DNA of 45,581 bases from CAZHTS01 sp964535315 (GTDB lineage: Bacteria > Chloroflexota > Anaerolineae > Anaerolineales > Anaerolineaceae). The stretch lies in NCBI GenBank assembly GCA_964535315.1, contig CAZHTS010000038.1:1-45581 (forward strand). Direction: 5' to 3'. This document shows positions 9,901 to 17,926 of the stretch, piece by piece. The notes beneath the pieces were generated by a model, which was not told the origin of the DNA, did no database searches, and was given only the letters and a program-made list of their open reading frames with translations. Both the position numbers and the translations under genes were made by a program. Numbering within the stretch: the first letter of the stretch is position 1; every line of letters starts with the position of its first letter.

Positions 9901-12316
9901 GGAGGGTCAGATCGGGTTTGTATCGACCATCGCCCGCGACATCACCGAGCAAAAACGCCTCGAACGCAGCCTGGCCGAAACGGCCCAACGCCGCAGTTAC
10001 CAGGTGCGGGTGAGCACCCAGGTTTCGCAGGAAATCGCCGCCGCCCCGGCGCTGGATGAACTGTTCCAGCGGGTGGTGAACCAGGTGAAAGAGCAGTTTG
10101 GTTACTACCACACCCAGTTGCTGCGCTACGAGCCCGGCATCAATGCGGTGGCCCTGATTACCGGTTACGGTGAGGTCGGTCAGAAAATGCTGGCAAGCGG
10201 GCACCGCTTATCGATGGGCGTGGGCCTGATCGGTACCGCCGCCGCCACAGGGCAGACCGTGCTGCGCCCCTCCCTCACCCGTGATCCCGACTGGCGCCCC
10301 AACCCGCTGCTGCCCGAAACCAAAGGTGAAATTGCCGTGCCGATCAAGCTGCGCGACGAAGTGCTCGGCGTGCTGGATGTACAAAGCAATATAGATGGCG
10401 CCCTGAGTGAAGAAGACCAGCTCATGCTCGAAGGTCTGTGCGGACAGATCGCCATCGCCATCGACAGCACCCGCCTGCGCCTGGAGATGGAAGGCCGCCT
10501 CAACGAACTCAACGCCCTCTACCGGGCCACCAGCCAGGAAGGCTGGCAGGCGTTCAGTCAAACGACGAGCATCAACAAAAGCTACCTGTATAACCGGGTG
10601 GATACCCGCCCGGCCCCCGATCTGTGGGAGCCGCAGATCAAAGAAGCCGTGGAACAGAAAAAGCTGGTGACGGGCAGCGAACAGGAAGCGGCCGCGGTGG
10701 TCGCCCCGCTTACCGTGCGCGGCGAGGTCATCGGCGCCCTGGGCGTGTACGACGACCCGCAAAACCCGCTCACACCGCAGGAACTGGCCCTCATTAACGA
10801 GGTCTCCGATCAGGTGGCCCTGGCCCTGGAAGGCGCTCGCCTCTTTGAGCAAACCCGCGTCGCCCTGCAAGAGACCGAGCAGTTGTACAACTTCACCCGC
10901 CGGCTCAACACTGCACCGACCCCTCAAGAAGTGCTGGCCGTCGTCGTGCAGGAGATGCATATTTCAGATATTGACCGGGCCGTTCTGATGTTGTTTGAAC
11001 GCAACCTGGAAGGCGAGGTAGAAAATGTCCTCGTGCACGCCAACTGGCATGACGGCATCGGCCAGCCTCCCACTGCCGTAGGTACTCGCTATCCAATCAA
11101 GGCGGCCACGACGGCTTCCGACCAACAATTCTTACGCCCCGACTCGGTCTTCGTCGACGACACAGAACCGGCCGTCAAGGAGCGTGGCATCGAGTCGGCT
11201 GCCATGTTGCCGTTGTGGGTTGGCAATCTACAAATCGGCGCAATCTATCTGGAAGCCACCAAACACCATCACTTTACCGAAGCAGAGACCCGCGTGGCCG
11301 TCTCGATGTCCCAGCAGGTGGCCCTGGCCGTTCAAAGCCGTTTGCTCTTCGAACGCACCCAGGCCAACGAAGCCCAACTGGCCGAAGCGCTCGCCATTGC
11401 CCGCATGGCTTACTGGGAGTTCGANNNNNNNNNNNNNNNNNNNNNNNNNNNNNNNNNNNNNNNNNNNNNNNNNNNNNNNNNNNNNNNNNNNNNNNNNNNN
11501 NNNNNNNNNNNNNNNNNNNNNNNNATCCGCTTCCGCGTTCAGAAAGATGAGGAAGGTCGCACCGTCCGCTTGTTCGGCGCCAATCAGGATATTACCGAAC
11601 GTAAGCGCGCCGAACAGGCCCTGGCCCGTCGCGCCGCCGAGCTTGCCACCGTGGCCAAAGTCACCACTACCATCTCGACCATCCTCGAACCCGACACCAT
11701 GCTGCAAACCGTGGTCGATCTCACCCGCCAGAACTTCGGGCTGTACCACGCCCACATCTATCTGGTGGATGAAGCCAGCCAGACGCTTTCGCTGGTCAGC
11801 GGCGCCGGCGAGGTCGGGCGCAAGATGGTCGCCGAAGGCCGCGCCATCCCGCTCGATGCCGAAAAATCGCTGGTGGTACGCGCGTATCGCAGCGGACAGG
11901 GCATCATCGTCAACGATGTGCATCAAGATCCCGACTTCCTGCCCCACCCGTTGCTGCCCGACACCCACTCCGAAATGGCCGTACCGATGTCTGTGGGTGG
12001 GCGTGTCCTGGGCGTGATCGACGTTCAATCCGAAACAACAGGACGCTTCTCCAATGAAGACGTCAACATCCTCACCACGCTCTCCGCTCAGGTGGCCGTT
12101 TCGCTGCAAAACGCCCGTTCGTACGCCCGGGCGCAGCGCCAGGCCGAACGCGAGGCATTAATCAACGCCATCAGTGAAAAGATCCAGTCCACTGCCACCG
12201 TCGAGAACGCCTTACAGGTCTCTATCCGTGAACTGGGCCGCGCCCTGGGCGCCCAGCGCACCATCATCCAACTCGGTCTGGACAAACCCGAAGAACCTAA
12301 AGGCCAGAAGCGTTGA
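6974..12316 (+). CDS. Second giant PAS/GAF sensor protein, interrupted by an assembly gap
   Basis: The chosen start is the ATG at 6974, with AGGAGG at 6961-6966 just 13 nt after the previous stop; the frame is open further upstream but only as overlap with the previous gene. As assembled it encodes about 1780 residues: roughly eight PAS domains, a GAF (YYHTQLLRYE), a shortened GAF-like segment with a GWQAF motif, another GAF, a PAS broken by the Ns, and a final GAF (LYHAHIYLVDE) with a short tail. No transmembrane segment and no kinase or other output domain is visible. The piece left of the gap stops at the first strand of a PAS (YWEF) and the piece right of it resumes in the last strands of a PAS, so the true gap is probably longer than 100 bases. 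Whether the halves are one continuous gene in this frame is unproven. It probably works with the sensor upstream and the kinase downstream. Confidence 0.8.
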   Translation: MSETLTEQLLQSVLETAPVVLFTLDPQGIFTRSEGRGLSDLGLKPGQVVGLSAMEVYRDAPQIVADVQRALQGEAFSTIVEVGGRAFETSYTPLRDADGKLSGVLGISTDVTTAHQAQQALEQSQDFLTLVVENMPQSVFWKDRDLKFLGCNQVFARDAGKASPAELIGLDDYAMPWKEHAALYQQDDRQVIESGVARINFEEPHTSADGQVTWARTSKIPLRDKEGNVLAVLGLFEDITAQKQSEQALRESQERYRTVVDSMQDGLFVIQDARLVYVNNALSKILGAPVEKLQGMLFTDVIAAEDLATVTDNYRRRQAGEAVPSEYNIHLVRLDDGQTILARFNANLVTYNGRIATMGTIRDITALSEAEREVTEWRQRYELVTAASGQIVYDYDIAGGGILWSGSVKTTLGYDLSEMNGGVAQWEELIHPEDREQALQILATAEKSCSTYNVEYRYQCKDGRYIDMHDSGLFLADSNGKTYRMLGLMTDITQQKQAERTVRESEERYRNLFTHMQDGLFVIQDAKLRFVNQSFAAMIGYTPEELLEKNFAEIVAPEDLAGVVDNYRRRQAGEPVPSEYAFHMVHKDSGERVLINMSVGLIDYNGRVASMGTVKNITAQEEADAERNRLLSILESSTDMISNATPDGTILYLNAAGRKLLGLDPDADVSQMKIFATIPEWVQRRLMEEKIFEQALEKGAWSGEMALRSLADGHEIPVSAIIMAHRSSSGEYAYSSVVARDISETKRAAQAVQESEERYRALVGHMQEGLFVIQDGKLRFVNESFASMMGSTVEELTESDFIQIVAPEDVAAVAENYRRRQAGEDISPSYEMHLVRRDNGEHILINLNASLINYGGRVATMGTLKDITAERKAEEERSRLVNILESTTDMVTTGTTDGFATYFNAAGKQMLGISPDADISQYKIYDFLPPWVQEKFLGPIFEEVSKHGVWSGEVALQPLNGPEIPVSCIIMAHYTPEGQIGFVSTIARDITEQKRLERSLAETAQRRSYQVRVSTQVSQEIAAAPALDELFQRVVNQVKEQFGYYHTQLLRYEPGINAVALITGYGEVGQKMLASGHRLSMGVGLIGTAAATGQTVLRPSLTRDPDWRPNPLLPETKGEIAVPIKLRDEVLGVLDVQSNIDGALSEEDQLMLEGLCGQIAIAIDSTRLRLEMEGRLNELNALYRATSQEGWQAFSQTTSINKSYLYNRVDTRPAPDLWEPQIKEAVEQKKLVTGSEQEAAAVVAPLTVRGEVIGALGVYDDPQNPLTPQELALINEVSDQVALALEGARLFEQTRVALQETEQLYNFTRRLNTAPTPQEVLAVVVQEMHISDIDRAVLMLFERNLEGEVENVLVHANWHDGIGQPPTAVGTRYPIKAATTASDQQFLRPDSVFVDDTEPAVKERGIESAAMLPLWVGNLQIGAIYLEATKHHHFTEAETRVAVSMSQQVALAVQSRLLFERTQANEAQLAEALAIARMAYWEFXXXXXXXXXXXXXXXXXXXXXXXXXXXXXXXXXXIRFRVQKDEEGRTVRLFGANQDITERKRAEQALARRAAELATVAKVTTTISTILEPDTMLQTVVDLTRQNFGLYHAHIYLVDEASQTLSLVSGAGEVGRKMVAEGRAIPLDAEKSLVVRAYRSGQGIIVNDVHQDPDFLPHPLLPDTHSEMAVPMSVGGRVLGVIDVQSETTGRFSNEDVNILTTLSAQVAVSLQNARSYARAQRQAEREALINAISEKIQSTATVENALQVSIRELGRALGAQRTIIQLGLDKPEEPKGQKR
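8482..9231 (+). repeat. PAS-PAS pair, tandem copy 1 (partner at 9232-9981)
   Basis: A pair of PAS domains repeats with a constant offset of 750 bp (250 codons). Anchors are EERYR (8491 vs 9241), the DIT-type end of the first PAS (8821 vs 9571) and ILES (8858 vs 9608). Both first PAS domains carry GLFVIQD and NYRRRQAGE. Confidence 0.7.
9232..9981 (+). repeat. PAS-PAS pair, tandem copy 2
   Basis: Second tandem copy, directly adjoining the first. An earlier PAS at about 7720-8090 has the same GLFVIQD and NYRRRQAGE motifs and may be a third, more distant relative. Confidence 0.7.
11425..11524. other. Assembly gap of 100 Ns
   Basis: Exactly 100 undetermined bases lie within a PAS domain of the second giant sensor gene. 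The round number is the usual placeholder for a gap of unknown size. Repeated PAS/GAF DNA on both sides explains why the assembly broke here. Confidence 0.97.
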
Positions 12317-12360
12317 TCGACCAACCGGCCTCAGCCACTGAACGTATGCGGAGTGATGCC

Positions 12361-13158
12361 ATGCCCTCACAAGACGCCATCCCAAGCACGCCCTACCGGA
12401 TCGCCCTTTGCCATCAAAAAGGCGGGGTGGGAAAGTCCACCACCGCTGCGGCGTTGGGCGCCTGCCTGGCATCCGAGCACCGGCAACCTGTCTTGCTCCT
12501 GGATCTGGATCCTTCCGCCAATCTCACCGCCGGCTTCGGGCTACAGCCCGAAGCCATCAACGGTTCGCTGGCCGACCTGGTGACCGGCAGACAGGAACTG
12601 GCGCCCTCCATCCTGCACACCACCGTTCCCGCGCTGGATATTCTCCCTTCCAATCCCAACATGCTTTCATTGTCACGCAGTCTGTTTGGACAGCAGCGGT
12701 ATGAATATCTGCTGCGCGATCTGTTGCAACAGCCGTGCATCCAGGGCTATCAGTTTGTGTTCATCGACTGCCCGCCCATGTTGGATTCATTGACCATCTC
12801 GGCCCTGACCGCTGCCGACCTGGTGTTAATCCCTACCCAATGCGAATACTATTCGTTGCAATCGCTCGATAATGTTTTCCGGCTGATCAAGCTCGTACGC
12901 GCCAAGACCAACCCCAAATTGCGCTACCGCTTGCTGATCACGATGTTTGATCAGCGTGGACGGCTCCACGCCCGGGTATTGAGCATGGTGCGGCAACACT
13001 ACGACAATGCATTGCTCAACACCATCATTGGCTTCGACAACAAGATCCGCGAAAGCCAGTTGGCCGGCGTTCCCATCACCCTCTATGCACCTAAGACCCG
13101 CGCCGCCATGCAGTACCAGGCACTCGCACAGGAGATCCAGGTCTATGTCCAAAGATAA
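12361..13158 (+). CDS. ParA/MinD-type P-loop ATPase
   Basis: 265 residues from the ATG at 12361, preceded by GGAG at 12350-12353. A TTG at 12313 and an ATG at 12346 are alternative in-frame starts, the TTG overlapping the preceding stop. The deviant Walker A motif KGGVGKST, the DLDPSANLT segment and the FIDCPP Walker B region mark it as a ParA/Soj/MinD-family ATPase. In this family ATP drives dimerisation on DNA or membrane to position plasmids, chromosomes or protein complexes. No ParB gene or parS-like repeat is seen nearby, and the gene sits inside a sensory operon, so a chromosome-partition role is unlikely. By analogy with the ParC and PpfA proteins that place chemoreceptor clusters, it may position the soluble sensor array; that is inference. 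Its end overlaps the kinase gene by 14 bp. Confidence 0.88.
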   Translation: MPSQDAIPSTPYRIALCHQKGGVGKSTTAAALGACLASEHRQPVLLLDLDPSANLTAGFGLQPEAINGSLADLVTGRQELAPSILHTTVPALDILPSNPNMLSLSRSLFGQQRYEYLLRDLLQQPCIQGYQFVFIDCPPMLDSLTISALTAADLVLIPTQCEYYSLQSLDNVFRLIKLVRAKTNPKLRYRLLITMFDQRGRLHARVLSMVRQHYDNALLNTIIGFDNKIRESQLAGVPITLYAPKTRAAMQYQALAQEIQVYVQR

Positions 13159-16100
13159 GTATTTTAACCGGCTCGAAGAACTCTTCTCCAGTTCGGAACC
13201 CGCTGAACCCGAGGCAACGCCGCAGGGCAGCAGCGGTATGCCGTCCACGCCTGTTCACCCTGGCGACGAGATCAACGCCCGCGTTGGCACCCTGGCGGCG
13301 GATATCGGCGCGCTGATCGGTCAGATACGCGATCTGCCTCAATTACTGGCCGCCATTACCGAACTGATTCACCAGCAATTTCAGCTATACGCCACGCAGA
13401 TCTACCTGGCCGATAGCAGCGGCAAAAACCTGATGTTGCTGGCTGCCAGCGGCGAAAATGGCAAAGACCTCTTACGGCGCGGCCGGCGGGTGAGCGTCAC
13501 CCCCGGCACCATCATCGGCAGCGCCGCCGATGAACGCAAACCGCTGCGCGTCACGGATACCAACAGCCACCCGCTGTACCAGTACAACCCGCTCCTGCCC
13601 GAAACCAGCGCCGAACTGGTCCTGCCGATCGTACTGGGCGACCGCCTGGTCGGGGTGATCGATATGCAAGGCCGCAGCCCGGAAAATCTCCCCCCCGAAA
13701 AAGCCCGCCTGGATATGATCCTGCGCCAGATTGCTGCCGGCATCGAGAACGTGCGCTTTTTGAACGAAGCAGAACAGGCACGCGCTGAAGCCGAAGCGCT
13801 CAGCCGCCAGACCGTTCAGGCCGGCTGGCAGGATTTTCTGGACGGCATTCAACACGGCGAACGGATCGGCTACGTGTTCGACCAGAATCTCGTCCGGCCA
13901 CTGACCGATCCGTTGCCCGAGAAGGGGAAAAACAGCGTCGATACCCCCATCGTCGTGTCCGGCCAGGCCGTGGGCGCCCTGCGCCTGGAAGAACTGCCCG
14001 ATACCCTGAGCGGCGAAGAAGAAAATCAGTTGTTGGCGACCATTTCGCAGCGCCTTTCGCAGCAAATCGAAAATTTGCGCCTGCTGGAAGAAGCCCGGCG
14101 CTACCGGCAGGAAGCCGAACAGGCCATCCGGCGCCTCACCCGCCAGAACTGGGAGACCTATCTGGCCGGCGCCAGCGCCACGGCGACAGGCTACGTCTAC
14201 GATCTGAACCGCGTCATGCCATTGCTGGAGAATGAGCCGCCCCACGACCCGGCCACCACCGTCAGTTTGCCCTTGCGGGTGCAAAACGAACCGGTGGGTT
14301 CACTGCAAATCCACCAGGCCGAGGCGCTGGATGAAGAAACCCAACAATTGCTCAACATCATCACCGAACGCCTGAGCAATCATCTGGAGAGCCTGCGCCT
14401 GACCGAGCAACGCGAACAGGCCCTGGCCGAAACCGAAATGCTCTATTCCATCAGCGCCCGTCTCTCCACCGCTCAGAACCTGGACGAAGCCCTGTTCACC
14501 GTTTCAGACCCGGCCATTCGTTCCGGGGCCATCTCCAGCCGTCTGCTGACCGTCAGCGTTCATAAAGACGGCAAACCGGTCGAGATCGAACTGGTGGCCG
14601 GCTGGGATCGCGGCGCCCCCCACCAATATTTCCGGGTAGGCGATCACGTGCGCCTGGCCGATTTCCCCTCCACCCATTTATGGGTGGAAAATCCAGACAC
14701 CCCGATCATGGTTAACAACATTAACACCGACGTGCGCCTGGATCCCAACATCCGCAAGGTCTTCCAGCAAATCGGCGCCCAATCTGGCGCCCTGCTGCCG
14801 CTGGCCATCGGTAATCAATGGGTCGGCATTATGCTCATCTTCTGGGGGCAGTTACACTACTTCACCGAGGTAGAACAACGCCTCTATAAATCGCTTGCCA
14901 GCCAGGCCGCCGTGGTGGTCAACAATCGCCTGTTACTCGAACAGACCAACAAACGTGCCACCGAATTGGAGACGGTGGCTAAGGTAAGTATCGCCACCTC
15001 CAGCGTGTTGAGCCCACAAGAACTGATGCAATCTGTGGTGGATCTCACCCGCACAAGTTTTGGCCTGCACCACGCCCAGATTTTCCTGCTCAACGAAGAG
15101 CTCAACATCCTCGAGTTGGGCGCCGGCTCCGGCGAGATTGGCGAAAAGCTGATCGCCGCCCATCACTTTGTACCGCTGAACGACCGCCAATCGTTGGTGG
15201 CTCGCACCGCCCGCGAAGCGCACGAATTCATTATCAACGATGTACACGTCATGTCCGGGTTCACACGCCATCCCCTGCTGGCAGAAACGATGTCGGAGCT
15301 GGCCATCCCCATGATCGTCGGCGACCATCTCTTTGGCGTGTTCGACGTACACTCGACCCAGACCAACCGCTTCGGTGAAGAAGACGCCCGTATTTTTATG
15401 ACCCTCTCCTCCCAGGTCGCCATTGCCCTGCAAAACGCCCGTCTGTACGCCGAAGAGGCCGCCACGGTTGAACGCCTGCGTGAGCTCGACCAGTTGAAAT
15501 CGGCCTTCCTGGCCAACATGAGCCACGAGCTACGCACCCCGTTGAACTCCATCCAGGGCTTTACCGAAGTCATCCTGCTGGGATTGGACGGGCCGCTCAC
15601 CGAGCAGATGGAAAATGACCTGCACCTGATCGAAAAGAGCAGCAAGCACCTGCTCAGCCTGATCAACGATGTGCTGGATATGGCCAAGATCGAAGCCGGC
15701 AAGATGAACCTGAACTTCGAAACCTTCAAGATGCGGGATCTGATGCGCGAGGCCATGGACATCACCGGCTCGCTGGCGCGGGATAAGGCCCTGGATCTGC
15801 TGTTGGAACCCGACGCCCAACTGGACTTTGAACTGACCGGCGACCGCACCCGTCTGCGCCAGGTGCTAATCAACCTGATCGGCAACTCGGTCAAGTTTAC
15901 CGAACACGGATCGATCCGCATCCAGGTCACCCAGCCGACCGCCGACAAGCTGCAAGTGCGCATTAAGGACACCGGTATCGGCGTCCCGCGCGACAAGCAC
16001 GAGATGATCTTTGAGGCTTTCAGCCAGGTGGACACCTCCACCACCCGCAAGGCCGGCGGTACCGGTCTGGGGCTGCCGATCAGCCGCCGTCTGATCGAAA

Positions 16101-16201
16101 TGCACGGTGGGCGTCTGTGGGTTGAAAGCGCCGGCCTCGCCGGTGAAGGTTCAACTTTCATAATTGAAATGCCTTTACATCCCCCGCAGGCGGGCAATTA
16201 A
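13145..16201 (+). CDS. Soluble multi-GAF hybrid-free sensor histidine kinase
   Basis: 1018 residues from the ATG at 13145, with GGAG at 13131-13134; it overlaps the ParA gene by 14 bp, so translation is probably coupled. Approximate order: GAF (57-200), two shortened GAF-like segments each opening with a W-x5-G/L-type motif and a GY-V-F/Y-D signature (about 220-440), GAF (440-595), GAF (600-770), HisKA (785-850) and HATPase_c (895-1010). The phospho-accepting H794 lies in SHELRTP, the N box has N910 and N914, and the G boxes are DTGIGV (from 942) and GGTGLGL (from 971), so the kinase core looks complete. There is no transmembrane segment and no receiver. It is the only kinase in the block and is the natural phosphodonor for the two receivers encoded just downstream, and the natural output for the kinase-less sensors upstream; both links are inferred from gene order. 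Confidence 0.93.
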   Translation: MSKDKYFNRLEELFSSSEPAEPEATPQGSSGMPSTPVHPGDEINARVGTLAADIGALIGQIRDLPQLLAAITELIHQQFQLYATQIYLADSSGKNLMLLAASGENGKDLLRRGRRVSVTPGTIIGSAADERKPLRVTDTNSHPLYQYNPLLPETSAELVLPIVLGDRLVGVIDMQGRSPENLPPEKARLDMILRQIAAGIENVRFLNEAEQARAEAEALSRQTVQAGWQDFLDGIQHGERIGYVFDQNLVRPLTDPLPEKGKNSVDTPIVVSGQAVGALRLEELPDTLSGEEENQLLATISQRLSQQIENLRLLEEARRYRQEAEQAIRRLTRQNWETYLAGASATATGYVYDLNRVMPLLENEPPHDPATTVSLPLRVQNEPVGSLQIHQAEALDEETQQLLNIITERLSNHLESLRLTEQREQALAETEMLYSISARLSTAQNLDEALFTVSDPAIRSGAISSRLLTVSVHKDGKPVEIELVAGWDRGAPHQYFRVGDHVRLADFPSTHLWVENPDTPIMVNNINTDVRLDPNIRKVFQQIGAQSGALLPLAIGNQWVGIMLIFWGQLHYFTEVEQRLYKSLASQAAVVVNNRLLLEQTNKRATELETVAKVSIATSSVLSPQELMQSVVDLTRTSFGLHHAQIFLLNEELNILELGAGSGEIGEKLIAAHHFVPLNDRQSLVARTAREAHEFIINDVHVMSGFTRHPLLAETMSELAIPMIVGDHLFGVFDVHSTQTNRFGEEDARIFMTLSSQVAIALQNARLYAEEAATVERLRELDQLKSAFLANMSHELRTPLNSIQGFTEVILLGLDGPLTEQMENDLHLIEKSSKHLLSLINDVLDMAKIEAGKMNLNFETFKMRDLMREAMDITGSLARDKALDLLLEPDAQLDFELTGDRTRLRQVLINLIGNSVKFTEHGSIRIQVTQPTADKLQVRIKDTGIGVPRDKHEMIFEAFSQVDTSTTRKAGGTGLGLPISRRLIEMHGGRLWVESAGLAGEGSTFIIEMPLHPPQAGN

Positions 16202-16209
16202 ACGCCGCC

Positions 16210-16221
16210 TGGTATATAATA
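16210..16221 (+). promoter_or_regulatory. Possible promoter -10 element before the PLP-receiver fusion gene
   Basis: A perfect TATAAT lies at 16215-16220, inside the 69-nt gap between the kinase and the fusion gene. No good -35 hexamer is found 16-18 nt upstream, so support is modest. It would give the PLP/receiver genes an internal start site. Confidence 0.35.
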
Positions 16222-16270
16222 GGGACATCAACCATGATTAAAGCAAACCCGAATGTGAGAAAAGAAACGC

Positions 16271-17926
16271 ATGGCTAAGCCGCTATACGTCGAATGTATG
16301 GAATGTAAACACCAGCAGGAATATCAGCCGCTGAGTATGGCAACCTGCGCGGTTTGCGGCTCTAACTGGTTGGAGCCCTACTACAATTATTCACGCTTCA
16401 AGAACGAGGTTTTGCGCGGGCTGCCGGGGCGTCCTTTTAACATCTGGCGCTATCACGACATCCTGCCGATTAACGATCCGTTCAACCTGGATCTCATCAA
16501 CGTAGGCTGGACGCCGTTACAGTTTTCGCGGCGTTACGGGCAGATGATCGGACACGAGAACCTCTACGTCAAAGACGAGCGCTACAACCCCACCAGTTCC
16601 TTTAAGGATCGCCAGGCGGTGGTGTCCGTGGCCGCCATGCTGGAGGGCGGGGTAAAAGAGTGCGTCATCGCCTCCACCGGGAACGCTGCGGTGGCTTACG
16701 CCGCCGCCTGCGCCCGCGCCGGGATTAAACTGTGGGTCTTTATGACCAGCCTGGTGCCACAGGAGAAATTGCGCGAATCGGCGCTATACGGCGCCGAGGT
16801 GATCAAGGTCAGCGGCACCTACGATCAGGCCAAACAGATCGCGGCCGAGTTTGCCAAACGCCGCGGCCTGTTGTACGACCGCGGCGCGCACAGCATCCCC
16901 GCCCGCGAATCGATGAAAACCATTGCCTACGAGATCCTCGAACAGCTTGGCTGGCGGGTGCCCGATCTGTACATCCAGGCGGTCAGCGGCGGGCTAGGCC
17001 CGTTGGGCGTTCATCACGGTTTCCAGGAATTGCTCCGTATGGGGTTGATCGACCGCATCCCGGCCATTGCCGTCATCCAGGCTGAGGGCTGCTCGCCAAT
17101 GGTCAAAGCCTTTAGGGCCGGTAAGGACAAGGCCGATCCCATCATCCCGGAAACCCGCATCGCCATCCTCTCCACCGGCGACCCCGGCAAACCCTACACG
17201 TACCTGTGGCAGATCATGCAAGGGACACGCGGCATCATGGAAAGCGTGAGTGACGGTGAAGCCTTTACCGCCATGCGCTCGCTGGCCAAAGCCGAAGGTA
17301 TGGCGGTCGAGCCGGCCACCGCCGTGGCCTTTGCCGGCCTGCAAAAATTGATCGTCAGTGGGCACATCCGTCCGGACGATCTGGTAGTGGTCAATTGCAC
17401 CGGCCACACCTTCCCCACCGAAAAGCATGTCCTGGGTGACCAGTGGAGTGTGGATATCAGCGTCAGCGAACACCCGGTTGCGCCGCGCGAGGGCCTCGTC
17501 TCAGCCCTGGAAACCCTGGACGAAAAGACCACCACCGTGCTGATCATCGACGACAATTCGGACGACGCCCTGCTCATTCGCCGCTTCCTGGAAAGCCGGA
17601 AGTCTTATCGCGTTTTCCGCGCCACCGACGGAAAAGCCGGGCTGGAAGAGGCCAGACAACGGCAACCGGATTTGATCATCCTGGATTTAACCATGCCCAT
17701 CATGGATGGCTTTACTGTTTTGGAACACATCAAGTCGGACCCGCGCACAGAAAAAATCCCAGTGATCGTGGTCAGCGCTAAGGATATCTCCCAGACGGAT
17801 CGAGAAAGACTCAGCGGCCGTATCGAGGGGTTATACCAGAAGGGATCGCTGCCCGTACAGGCATTTGTCAGCCAGGTGGTTGAAGTGCTACAAAGCAAGG
17901 GGCATACGGAGGAAAAGGACCAATGA
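16271..17926 (+). CDS. Threonine-synthase-like PLP enzyme fused to a receiver domain
   Basis: 551 residues in one uninterrupted frame. Residues about 8-35 form a zinc-ribbon-like segment (CMEC and CAVC). Residues about 70-400 are a fold-type II PLP enzyme of the threonine synthase family, with the Schiff-base lysine K112 in NPTSSFKDRQ, a STGNAA substrate/phosphate loop and a GGLGPLG cofactor loop. Residues about 420-545 are a receiver with a full active site: acidic pair D427/D428, phosphoacceptor D472 in LDLTMPIMDG, S502 and K524. Threonine synthases convert O-phosphohomoserine to threonine; activity and substrate of this copy are not proven. Phosphorylation by the adjacent kinase may control the enzyme, or the PLP domain may serve as a ligand sensor. 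The stop overlaps the next start by 4 bp. A usual threonine synthase of this type ends near residue 400, so the receiver is a clear C-terminal addition. Confidence 0.9.
   Translation: MAKPLYVECMECKHQQEYQPLSMATCAVCGSNWLEPYYNYSRFKNEVLRGLPGRPFNIWRYHDILPINDPFNLDLINVGWTPLQFSRRYGQMIGHENLYVKDERYNPTSSFKDRQAVVSVAAMLEGGVKECVIASTGNAAVAYAAACARAGIKLWVFMTSLVPQEKLRESALYGAEVIKVSGTYDQAKQIAAEFAKRRGLLYDRGAHSIPARESMKTIAYEILEQLGWRVPDLYIQAVSGGLGPLGVHHGFQELLRMGLIDRIPAIAVIQAEGCSPMVKAFRAGKDKADPIIPETRIAILSTGDPGKPYTYLWQIMQGTRGIMESVSDGEAFTAMRSLAKAEGMAVEPATAVAFAGLQKLIVSGHIRPDDLVVVNCTGHTFPTEKHVLGDQWSVDISVSEHPVAPREGLVSALETLDEKTTTVLIIDDNSDDALLIRRFLESRKSYRVFRATDGKAGLEEARQRQPDLIILDLTMPIMDGFTVLEHIKSDPRTEKIPVIVVSAKDISQTDRERLSGRIEGLYQKGSLPVQAFVSQVVEVLQSKGHTEEKDQ

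Noticed and set aside
11215..12109. Other frames crossing the N gap
   Set aside because: They exist only because Ns do not create stop codons; the frame with GAF and PAS motifs on both sides is the real one.
12361..13158. ParA-type gene considered as plasmid or chromosome partition locus
   Set aside because: No ParB gene, no parS-like sites and no replication gene nearby; the gene is embedded in a sensory operon with overlap to the kinase gene.
16234..16278. Small 14-codon plus-strand frame before the PLP-receiver gene
   Set aside because: It has no ribosome site, ends inside the next gene and has no pattern of an attenuation peptide such as runs of Thr codons.
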